A DNA stretch of 64,000 nt from Arbacia lixula (taxonomy: Eukaryota > Echinodermata > Echinoidea > Arbacioida > Arbaciidae), in assembly GCA_963669155.1 (NCBI GenBank), contig OZ022583.1, positions 14,459,105 through 14,523,104 of the forward strand. The letters are read 5' to 3'. The notes under the pieces were generated by a model. It did no database searches. It saw nothing but the letters and a program-made list of their open reading frames with translations, and was not told where the DNA came from. The first letter of the stretch is position 1. Each line of letters opens with the position of its first letter. Position numbers and translations under genes: made by a program. This document shows positions 23,508-34,952 of the stretch, in pieces.

Positions 23508-24581
23508 CTAAACGGGTGTTCCCATGTTCTTGGGGACACAGTTCACGAACCGTCTTCTGTTGCTCTTGCGGAACTTGCGGTCACAGACGCAGTTGTCTCC
23601 GCGCGCGTTCAGGCAGTCTGTGGAATGGTTTCATGACAGAAAATACAAAGCAAGATGAGTTAAGAATGGGAAAAAAATAATTCAGAAATTGTCATTCCAA
23701 TTTTCTGAACTTCATAAATTTCCATTTGGGGCAAATATGAGCCTCCGATTTGGTTTGCATTGAATAATATCGCTTTATTGAATACAAACCCTTGAGTTAA
23801 ATACTGAAGGTGGTGTGCTCATGAAGAATAGGATCGTAGCACAGAACCGATCCCATAAGTCTTAGTGGATTTTAGTCTGAAATTTGTGACCTGCTGTGTG
23901 TATCATTCAACAAGATTACAGATATTTCGCCTTCAAATACATCATAGTATATTTAATTGTACCACATGTGTTGAGCAGACACATATTGATGATAGTACGT
24001 TTCGAATGTTTACGGTAACAAAAAAAATCTCTGCATTCATGGCAGAATTGTTTAAGACATTTTTTTCATATTAACAACGTAAACAATGATATTGATATAA
24101 ATTCTAAATCAATAACGCTGATCCCTTGAAAAGACTCAAAACTGTATTTATTATCTTTTGTTATAATAGAATACCGAATAGTGAAGCAATATTTTGAGCA
24201 TGTTGTGAGGACAAATGGTCCTAAAATGTGACTCTTATCGAAAGTGCCCGGCACTAGCCCGTTAGACAATGTCGGACAAGTGAGTTTCTCACTTTGGAAC
24301 CAGCAACCTACATAACAATAGATATGACGAGACCACCTCAGTTGTCTATTGTTGAAATTTCCAATGCTTGAAAAATAGTTATACGTATGTGACAAAAACT
24401 CACGCTTGAAGCGCCCTCTCTTGACCATGGGCTCACTGCCGTATGCGAGCTCCTCCAGAAAGTCGTCATCCATCGATCTCTTCTCGAGAAGGTCAAAGAA
24501 GTCTGTGTCCTCCTCCTCCTCGAAGGCGGCGACGGAGGCGACGATGACGGCAACGGCGAGGAAGACATAGAAGGCCTTCAT
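23508..24581 (-). CDS. Peptide B: prepropeptide with basic four-Cys C-terminal peptide
   Basis: Coding exons 24404-24581 (59 codons plus 1 nt, donor gtgagt) and 23508-23617 (acceptor ttccacag, stop TAG) give 95 residues. The signal peptide is MKAFYVFLAVAVIVASVAA. An acidic stretch (FEEEEDTDFFDLLE) ends at Lys-Arg, then an acidic spacer ending YGSEPMV ends at a second Lys-Arg. The mature peptide is about 40 residues, starts GRFK, has net charge about +9, and has Cys spacing C-x7-C-x-C-x14-C. The first loop carries Arg-Gly-Asp (CLNARGDNC). The tail MGTPV matches the KGTPV tail of peptide A, so A and B are the closest pair. An in-frame upstream Met at 24671 precedes the leader acceptor; the ATG at 24581 begins the clear signal peptide and is chosen. 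Function is unknown; a secreted defence or signalling role is inferred. Confidence 0.84.
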
Positions 24582-25423
24582 GGTTGGTTGGTTGGATGGT
24601 TGGTTGATGAAGTGTCTAAAAATATAGAAGCATGTAAGATTAATCAAAGTCATATACAAATTACAAGACAATAAAGTTCGCTTCTTTTGTTAAAACTATT
24701 GAGACATTCTAGAAACATGAGAAAGCACTGGATGAACTGGTGTTCACATTGACATCACTAATTACGAACGAACAGGGGAGAAAACCAAATAGCGTGATAT
24801 CCAGGCATTTGAATTTTCTGATCCAAACTGAAAGTAAGTGTCTAGTACTCTAAGACTATTCGTCTTTTCTCAGTCGAGAACTATTAGTCTACTGCAGACA
24901 GACCCATTTATTGGATAGCTTTGTTTTTTTTTTTAAATGCCATACATCCTAGATGTCTGGTTACGATGTGCTGAATGACTTCGCAATTTTAAGTACAACG
25001 ATACAAACGTCGTCATGATAGGAAAGACAGATGCGAGACACACTGATGCATTAGTTCAATCAGTACAGAATTGACGGCGTAACCGTAATATGAAAAAAGC
25101 CCACTTAATTGTCGCCTTAAAAGTGCTTATGCATGTCCGGAGTAGCAATGTCTATTAACTCTTTCGTTGTCATACTCCATAATTCCCTGTGGGAATAATG
25201 GGTACTACCGGGGCAAATATGCCTCAATAGCTCATGAGGTGTTAATGTTTTAACGCCACATTTCGTCTGGCGTACGAGGTTTCAACTCTCTCCAGAGGCA
25301 CTATGTCAACAATGTAAGGCACAATGTGAAATGATACTTACAGTCAAGATCAGAAGAAGAAGTGTCAGAGGAATCCTTCTCAGGTTGTGATGACCATCTC
25401 CTCTCTCTCTAGTCCTTTTATAG
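24582..25423 (-). promoter_or_regulatory. Peptide B promoter, TATA box and 5' non-coding exon
   Basis: On the minus strand CTATAAAAGG lies at 25414-25423. A likely leader exon ends at 25342 with a strong donor (gtaagtatc). The acceptor atatttttag, about 24615-24624, precedes a leader with TTGG/AACC repeats and the ATG. Confidence 0.6.
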
Positions 25424-26593
25424 GTTTCGCTCAGGTCATCTCTTTGCACAATTATCCTCACACCCTTTTCATTAGCCAATAGAAGTCAAAGGCAGAAGGA
25501 ACGAAATGATAGAAGCAAAAAGAAGAAGATCTGTCATCAAAAGTTTATTCATTATTGCTACCGCAGCGGGAACTCCCACATAGGACGAAGGCCGCCGTGT
25601 CATCACTTCTTATTGGGAACTAATTCATCAGACACCGCAAAACGGAAGCCGATTTCTGCTTCATTAAATAATTTATATTGTTCATTCGTTTCATACCATG
25701 TGCATATAGACCGTGTATAACATTTTTTTTTTTTAAAGAGGATACTTTCAAAAATGCAGTTGGTCCATTTTCATCGTTTTATTTTCTGGCACACCGAGTG
25801 TGAAATGACTATTACTATTTTTTCCAACTTTTTCTGAAACTGACATGTGTGTCCATGAGTCATCTCCTTGATTCGATCTGGTTTAGTAAATTCAAGACGT
25901 AGACTCTTCAGAACAGGAGATGAAATTGTACTTTGTTTATATATCTTCATTTATTCTTAACCGTTAGCAGTGCGATGCAGAGTAAAAGTATGAACGGAAA
26001 GGTAAAGTGTTATTAAAGGAAAAGGTACAAAACTGATATTGAAGTAAATCTAGTTAAAGAAAAATGTTTATAATCGGGATGATATATCGTGTTGTGGTTT
26101 TGGCATGTATTTTGTTGTTTCAAACAGTTTTAATTGCTTTCTATAATATATGATACATCACATAATTATTCTCCATCTGTTCATTATATTCATTCATTAG
26201 TCGATTTACGCCGCCTCGCTTTCGATATGCCTGTTCTTTCCATTAATATTCAATTTATATTCACATTTAGGGAGAGATATATATGATATTGTCACAATCA
26301 GTTTCCGTGGAAAAGAAAGGCGAAACACGTTATGGTCGAAGGGAATGGTACGCTCATTAGCTATGCGTGTAACATGAGCGTAACAAAAATTGGAATATAT
26401 TCCACACAAAAAATGTGGGGTGGTGGAACCTTTTTTAAAATCTGAGAATATGGATAGATAACAAAAACAGCTAGTGACATAGATATGTAAATATAGCACA
26501 TCTATTGGGATCAGTATCATGGTAGCTGCGGGTTGTTCTTGTTTTTCTTCAAAACATGTGAGGGAGCGCCAGAGGGAAATATAAAAGGCACAA

Positions 26594-27203
<610 letters not shown>

Positions 27204-27526
27204 GAGACAGAAGGTGGTGAGGCGAGAGGTCGATATGAGTTTGAGCAAGATATTTCTTTGAAAGGTTCTGCATCACATATTATATCATGCCACATCTGTT
27301 GTGGGTTTTCTTTTGGTCATCTGGCCCCATCGATGACTCACAATACATCTGGAGTGTGATGTAGGACGTTGGTCATCAGGTCTAATGATGGCATTATATT
27401 AGTATGGCTTACTTATTTTATTTTGTTTATACCGGTCATTTGCCCACACATACCAGTTTCTGTCATCATGTCCTACTTACATGCCTCTCCCCACCAAATA
27501 ACCCCGCTCAATTCCTCCCCCACCCC

Positions 27527-27530
<4 letters not shown>

Positions 27531-27605
<75 letters not shown>

Positions 27606-27695
27606 CGTCTCTGTCTGTCTGTCTCCGTTTCACTCTCTCTGTCCCCTCTCTGCCTTTCTCCACCCCTATCTCTCTCTCTCTCTCTCTCTCTCTCT
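27531..27695. repeat. (CT)n microsatellite
   Basis: CT repeat with a CTGT-rich interruption at 27600-27670. Confidence 0.95.
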
Positions 27696-27740
27696 AACAC
27701 TCACGTCTAAGACATACATTATGCTTAGAGAAGACAGTCA

Positions 27741-28212
27741 TTTACCTGTCATGATGAGAAGCTCCCTCTTTCTCTCAAGAAACAGATTTTCAACCAATGC
27801 ATCATACCTGTGCTCTCTTATGGAGCAGAAACATGGACCACAACTAAGAGACTGGAGAGAAAATTTAGAGTAACTGAAAGGGCTATGGAAAGAATTATGA
27901 TTACAAAGAGGGACAAAGTTAGAAACCAGGATTTGAGAAAGAGGACCAAAGTACGGGACTTAGTACAGAAAATTAAATCAAAGAAATGGAGGTGGGCTAG
28001 TCATCTGGCCAGGAAGAAAGATGATAGATGGATAAATTAACCATCTGGCCCCCAAGGGCTAACACCAGAAGAAGAGGCAGGCAAAGTAGGAGGTGGATTG
28101 ACGATATTAGAGAATATGGTAGTATGACATGGAAACGAACGGCACAAGATAGATCAAAATGGAAAAATGATGAGGAGGCCTTCCTTCAGCAGTGGAGAGA
28201 AAAAGGTTAGCG
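27741..28212 (+). pseudogene. Non-LTR retrotransposon remnant (3' end of reverse-transcriptase ORF)
   Basis: The frame reads QIFNQCIIPVLSYGAETW, the typical end of the reverse-transcriptase domain of endonuclease-type LINEs. It continues into KWRWASHLARKKDDRW and, after a frame change near 28028-28040, RRGRQSRRWIDDI and DRSKWKNDEEAF. This order matches the C-terminal region seen in many animal LINE ORF2 proteins. The upstream part is missing (5' truncated), and at least one frame break leaves it inactive. Clade is not assigned. Confidence 0.85.
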
Positions 28213-28877
28213 ATAGAGATAGAGATAGTCATTCTTTAAATTCATTTTATTGTTTACCGTTGGGAAGCTTCTTTTCAACACACTTCCCTGTCCAAGAAAA
28301 AGGGAGAACAAAACACAAATTAAGACTCGATTTTCGACGACACATATAGGCTCAGTCACCTGAATGCGTGATTATTAATCATGATTATGTAGTTTGGCGG
28401 TCGACTGTACACGCCGTGACTTCAGACGACTGAGCCGAGGTTTTCTGTGTGATCGATGATCGTCTTCGTGGAAGACTTGTCTTTCGTGGTCCTACCTCAT
28501 ATTGATTAGCTCTTTGTTCTCCTTCGTTTTGACAAGGAGTGAAAACATGCAATATGCTGCAAATCAACTTTCCAAAGGCACCCACATTAAATGTCAGTCA
28601 ATATCTAATTCAAAGCGAGACATTGATCATGCTGATATTAAACGCTACAGACAAGATAAGCAACACAAATACAAAAAGCAAAAATTGTTACCGACACATG
28701 TTACCGTTTGAAAAAAAGTTGTATTCTTTACTGTAATTCTTTACAGAGTTTATGTTCTTGTTCTTGGTGGTGAATTGGGCATGATAAATGCATTGCGCTC
28801 ACCCCTACCGTGCCCTTGTACATAGACACATCATTCGATATCATATTATCTCTTGCCATCTCCCTTCTTTTCTGCTA

Positions 28878-29205
28878 AACACACACACGCACACACATAC
28901 ACACACACATACACATATACACGCATACACACACACACACACACACACATACACACACACACGTGCGCGTGCGTACACATAGTCCCCCACATACACACCA
29001 CACAATGACACATTCAGGCAACTCACACAAAATATGCATGTACACAAACATAGACGCTCACACCCATCACTACATCCTTCCCTATCTCTATAATACTATA
29101 TTCAAGTACATATCTTGCTTTATCTCTCACACACATTCCTATATCCCATCCTCCTTCTCTCCCCCTCCATCTCTCTCTCTCTCTGTCTCTCTCTCTCTCT
29201 CTCTT
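28878..29205. repeat. CA-rich then CT-rich simple repeats
   Basis: Imperfect CA tracts at 28878-28970 and CT tracts at 29165-29205 with intervening low-complexity sequence. No gene. Confidence 0.9.
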
Positions 29206-29952
29206 TTTTATCGACCTTCTCAGTTACCACCCCTTCCGGTAAACCGACATCAGAGGAAAAATCACAATGCAAACAAGGTTTGTGGAACCGATCAGATAAG
29301 TGATTATTAAAAAATGGTACAAAATTACGTCATATTTAGAAAATCTCCATGGTGTGGGTTCATGATGTAATGTCAAAATTGAGCCATAGTATGTCGTCTT
29401 GATGTTGTGGTATCTGCTGATTGTTTATCTAATGCTGCCCGTATGCCTCTGTATATACCTGTATGTAGTGAAGAAACAGGCAGGGTGAAATCCGGTTAAC
29501 AATTCATAAACGCATCATAAAACTAGGTCAAGTTCAGTGCGACATCACTTTAATCGTCATTGAATTTCCAATCCTCTGAATTTTCTGATTTTCGTACAAC
29601 CCGAGATGTATAAACCATGATTTCATTTGTATGAGTTCTTTCGATCGCTTAGAGCAACACCCCCCCCCCCTTCCCCTCAAACAGACACATGTTTTAGATT
29701 TCCTTATGGTCCATCCTTTCTCCTAATCTGATAATTACTGCGTCTACGCCATGTTCAATTTGTTTTCGAAATACACAAAAGCCTAAATGGTTCACGTCTT
29801 ACGAAAGTCTAATATTCTAGCTCATTTCAATAGATTTGAAGTTTCAGTTTACATGTAATATGTGCAATCTAACCCTGAACCTAACCCGTACGTACCTCAC
29901 CTTAGTTAGTGTTGATGTGATAGATTGGTGATCGATAGAAGGTCAAATAGAT

Positions 29953-30846
29953 TTAAGATGTGGTAGCCTCCGTTTCCTTGGGCATGGCTGCCTTGGAGTT
30001 GCCCATGTTGGGCACGCAGCTCACGTAGCGCCGCCTGTTGGCGTTCCTGTACCGTCTATCGCAGATGCACTGGTCTCCGAAGCTATTGGCACAGACTGTA
30101 CAGTGGCGATAAATGAATAATCGATTGAATGGGAAGTTTGATCAATTGATCAATTGATTGAGAGTTTGATTGATCAATTGCTTCTTGCAATTATTTGTAG
30201 TCCATTGCCTCCATAAAACATGCTCTTTATTTTAGACTACTAGTGTTGTGGTTTTCTCCCTGTTTTTGTAAGTATTGTGTGTTATTTCTCGTAAGGAATA
30301 ATAATAGAAGAACGAAAACGACATCAATATGAAATAAAGAAACGAATATACATTACGAAGAAAGATCAAAGACGAATAGAAGAATGAAATAAAATTAACA
30401 AATTAAGGAGATAAAACAAGAACGTGAATAGAAAGGAGTATGAGAAATGAGGAAATTTCTTTTTTGAATACATTTTATTCCACGGAAACCGGGGCCCCAT
30501 CCTATAAAGACTTGCGATTGAGCTGACTCGATCGTAAGTCCAATTCCCTATTTCTATTCTACGGAGTTACGATTGATATCAATCTGATTCATGATGCTTT
30601 CAATCGGAATTAGCTATATTAACAAGACAGGACCCCGACCTAACTTAAACATGAATCAAGTTCAGTGGGCTTACACTTGAAGCGACCCCGCTTAACCATC
30701 GGCTCGCTGCCGTACACGACCTGCTCCAGCTCTTCCACATCCGGTGTTCGTTTCTCCAGCATCTCGAACAGCTCGACATCGTCGTCGTATGCAGCAACGG
30801 CGGCGACGAAGACGACGAGGGCGATGAACACGACGAAGCTCCTCAT
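29953..30846 (-). CDS. Peptide C: prepropeptide with basic four-Cys peptide and longer tail
   Basis: Coding exons 30675-30846 (57 codons plus 1 nt, donor gtaagc) and 29953-30095 (acceptor ctgtacag, stop TAA) give 104 residues. The signal peptide is MRSFVVFIALVVFVAAVAA. The acidic propeptide (YDDDVELFEMLE) ends at Lys-Arg; the spacer ending YGSEPMV ends at a second Lys-Arg. The mature region starts GRFK and keeps C-x7-C-x-C-x14-C, with CANSFGDQC as first loop: the Arg of the RGD found in A and B is replaced by Phe. After the last Cys it has a 20-residue tail (SKAAMPKETEATTS at the end), about ten residues longer than in A or B. The basic RRR run before the fourth Cys is conserved. Function unknown. 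Confidence 0.84.
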
Positions 30847-31260
30847 GGTTGGTCTTCAGAGATACACGTTCCCAAACAGAAATGATGGATATATAAACAC
30901 TTATAAGGCTCCATTACAAAATAAGAAAGGATTCTCTCTTTGTCTATTTTCACCTAAACTCTTGCATCCGTGGTGTCACCATCTTCACAAGTAGTTTTCA
31001 CACGGTATCCGTGATATCTGTCATAACTATTGTGTTAAAGTTTGATAAAGTAAATCGCGTTTATTCAATAAAATATTGGTGAGAGCACAAGCAAACTCAG
31101 ATACAAACAAATCTTATCATGGTTATTAAAACAATTCAACTAAATTAAAACCGAAATTATAATAATTAGAATGGTAGTACGTACCCTTTTGAAGAGATGT
31201 TTATTGAGTAACAGTAAAATCCTGTTCTTATTTTACATCTCTCGAACACGTCCTTATATA
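30847..31260 (-). promoter_or_regulatory. Peptide C promoter, TATA box and 5' non-coding exon
   Basis: TATATAAGGA (minus strand) at 31251-31260. A candidate leader exon ends at 31185 with donor gtacgt. An acceptor (ctctgaag) lies about 8 bases before the ATG. This parallels genes A and B. Confidence 0.5.
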
Positions 31261-31836
31261 CTACCGTCCTTATCCATTTGGGTATTTGAGAACGAGTTTT
31301 CATCATTCATCTCTGGTGATTTATCCCTCGTTATCATCATATTTTGTCCCCTCTTCCTTGCTGTAACACATGACTTTAAGCTTTGGGGATTTGGAGGGGA
31401 TTATGATATCAAGTACAAAAGGGAACCGCTAATCCACGAAACAAAAAATGGAAATCCCCTGCCATCTGTAAATTCTATGTGTAATATAGTGCGGGTGAAT
31501 ATGTGTGTGTGTAATTTCTTCTCTTTTTTTACATGTCTATCATCAATTGTGTTCGTCCTGAATAACTCAACTGCCTTGGAAATATTTGAAAAGGTGAATG
31601 ACCTGCATGACTTGTTAACGACCTGTACTTTCCATCTATGCCATTCATCCCATTGCTTGTTAGCATCTTGGCCTGGCCGTTGTGTACATGGTGTAGCTGT
31701 CCTGCATTGTATACATGGACAAATTGACCTGTCTGTCGTAATTATTCTGTCGTAATTATGAAGTAGTCCTTAGTCTCCCGATTCTTCCACTCTCTGTCTC
31801 TTTATTCCTCAATCTCTTTCTTTCTTTGTATCCCTC

Positions 31837-31891
<55 letters not shown>

Positions 31892-34531
31892 CCCCATTTT
31901 CTCTGGGTTTTTCTGTCTCCCAATGCATAAAATGTCTATATCTGCCCCCTCTCTTTCTCTTCCTTTTTATTTATGTATTTCTGCCTATGAATTGATCTCT
32001 TTGTCTGCATGTCACTCTCAGTCAGTGTCTCTCTTTTCCCCTCCTTCTCTTTCCCCTTCTCTTTGTCTCTATCTGTCTCTCTCTCTCTCTGACATTCTTT
32101 CAATATCTGTTTGTATGTATGTCTCTCTACTTCTTTCAATTTCTCTCTCTCAGTCTCTCTCATGCTCCCTCTCTCTCTTCCTTTCGTTACTTCTCTCTTT
32201 GTCTCTGTATCCGTCTCTTCTGATTCAAAATTTGTCTTTCTAGTATTTCCATCTCTTTCTGTCCCCTCCCTATATACTTCTCACTATATATCTACCATTC
32301 CTTTTCTCCGTCTTTCTACCCCTTTCCTTACCCCCCCCCCTCCCCCTCCCAATTACAGAGAGCAGTATCATCATGAAAACAATAAAAAAAAAAATACAAG
32401 AATCTCTACACCTCGATATAGAAACGTTATTTATTTCAGAAATATAAATATCTCTAAGGAACCAATAAGCATAAAAATAGCACATCAACCAATCCAGGCA
32501 ACGGCACTTCTTTGTTAATAAAGTTGAAACTTCCCTTGAAAGACACAAAAATTGGAAGAGTGAAGAAGAAGTAATCTTCAGTACCCATTGTTCACCCAAT
32601 CGATCCTTCAACTTGGGAATACGTCGTGTGTAATACCATTAGTGAAAAATATAGTTATATCATTATACAGTACATTTTATAACAGAATGTATGTGTCTGA
32701 ATGATGAATATTACCACAAACATCAACTTTGAACCGTTTAACAACGGCACATTTATATATACAATCAAACAAGTGCATGTAATGAAATGGAGAAAATATC
32801 AACAACAAATTACAAGAAATTGGAAGACGGACGGATTTTGTTGTTGTATATCTACATGCACAACTATATAACGTAGCATGACGAATCTAAACATTCAATA
32901 GAAAGACATTGCTTACAGTGTACAATAAATCAGGACTGGGCGGATAGATTAATATGATCTAATCGTTCTTTGTTCGGAAATGAGGACGTATATTTTGACA
33001 AAATGGACATGGCTTTAAAATGGAATAACAGGAGGGGACGGAAGCTATCACAAAAAGAAATTCATGTTGTTGTTTCTGAAGTAAGGTGGGAGCAGAACTG
33101 ATCAGAAAAAGAGAATCGCATACAAAGTGGAGAATAAGAAAAAGCAAGAAGAAGGTAAATGATTATTGGAAATTTACAGAAGGAGAAATATTTGGGGGAG
33201 TTATATACAGGGGAAGGGGAAGAGAACATGGTAAATAATTATTAAAAAAAAACATGAGTGAAAGAAAGGAAGGAGGGGGGAAGGAGGAAGAAGAAAAAGA
33301 AGGGGAACTAGAAGACAGAGATGAGAGAAGAGGGCAGGGGCAATTCTGTCACAAAAACATCCCTTTTCCTTCGTTCAACGTTTTCATCACGTCCGTAATT
33401 AGATGTTTAACGCGAGCGATGAGGCAAAAAACCCGATTTTCGTCGCGATTTAATTACGCCTATCTCACCTTACACTTCTATTCTTTATTAAGCTCTCCAT
33501 GGAAGTGTTGAGATCTGGCTCTTCGTTCAACGTGATCTGTTTATTCGATCATACATACAACTCTTCCGACGGTCCCTGTTTGGTTCTAACCTTCTATAAC
33601 CGTAACGATATTCCACATCATTTATCTCCATACAAAATATACATAAAGAAGCTCGTAAAATTACCAAAACAAAAATGTTACAAAGCGAACAGGCGCTGTA
33701 CTGTGCTCTAATGCTCTAGATTTGATATCAACCATGCATACTTCGGCAATCTAAAATCACTTTCCTCATTTACAATTACAATGTTTACATGTATACGAAT
33801 TCTAAGAACATCCTGTTAATATTCTTTTCCTTGTAAATATACAAATATTCAAATATGAATTTTATATTCCACGGTAGCTGTTTCACTGTTATCAGTTCAT
33901 TTGATGATCTATCTAGCTAGTTGAAATAGTGGGTTTCTCATGATTCAAGAAGAGCAATGGAATTCCACACGCATATTGTTTTGTTGACGAAATGCTAATC
34001 ACACAATGAGTAGCCCCATTAGACATCATGCCTCAACTTAAAATATATTTTCACACACTACAGTCCATGCAAATCTTATCATGTAATGATCTGCTCATGC
34101 AACTTTGCAACTGAGAACTGGCTTAATTCTGCAGTTAACGATTTAACCTTGCATAATATTCACGGATATAAATATTTTGCATCTTGCGCCAGTAACATAC
34201 ATTTTTGTCGGGCAATGGATCATTTCTTATCAATTGTTTTAATTAATGTAATCATGGCAATATGTTTCATTGTTGATAACTACTGTGGTATTAGCGAGAA
34301 TCTCATCAATATATTTGATGTTGCCATGGCAATTGATCATAGGTTTCGATTCTTAGAAACCTATATACAATAAGTCGCATAATAAATAAACATGGTTCAC
34401 TCTTTATCCACCACCTTCGTCTGTGTATTCTATCTATTGACATGTAAAATACACACATCTCATAAAACAGCAGTTTACTTGACACTGCAAGAGGTAATAT
34501 CAACACTTGAACGTTTTTCCCGTTCTTGCTG
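31261..34531. other. Intergenic region between peptide gene C and the NOS-like gene
   Basis: No supported gene. The 194-codon frame at 31171-31755 overlaps the peptide C promoter and has no recognisable motif. A CT tract (31848-31888) is followed by pyrimidine-rich DNA to 32350; a purine-rich tract lies at 33180-33345. Confidence 0.55.
31848..31888. repeat. (CT)n microsatellite
   Basis: CT repeat following a poly-C run at 31837-31847. Confidence 0.9.
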
Positions 34532-34904
34532 CTAAGGCTTGGGTGCGCCGCGCGACTGGCTCCAGCTGTATCGGCGGTTGTCTTCTTGGCGTCTCGGTCG
34601 AGTCGCGGAATCGTCCCTTGGTCTGGGAAGAGTAAATAAAATCAGGGATTAACAATAATCATCAAATAAATCATTAGCTCAGTTTAATCTACACAAAAAT
34701 ATTCAAATTAAGTTGATTAATGGGAAATGTTGTCGAGGAGACTTTTATATTCGATATGAACTTCAGGGTTTTCTTCAAAGGAGTATTTATCAGTTTTGAT
34801 TTTTGTAATCGTATTGTGTGAGAGAACAGAGAGACCTTGGAGACGGAGACTGGTAATCAGAAAAAGATTGACAGATAAACAGAGAGAGAGAAAAAAAAAA
34901 GAGG

Positions 34905-34952
<48 letters not shown>

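Noticed and set aside
31171-31755. 194-codon hydrophobic open frame
   Set aside because: Overlaps the peptide C promoter, T-rich by composition, no conserved motif.
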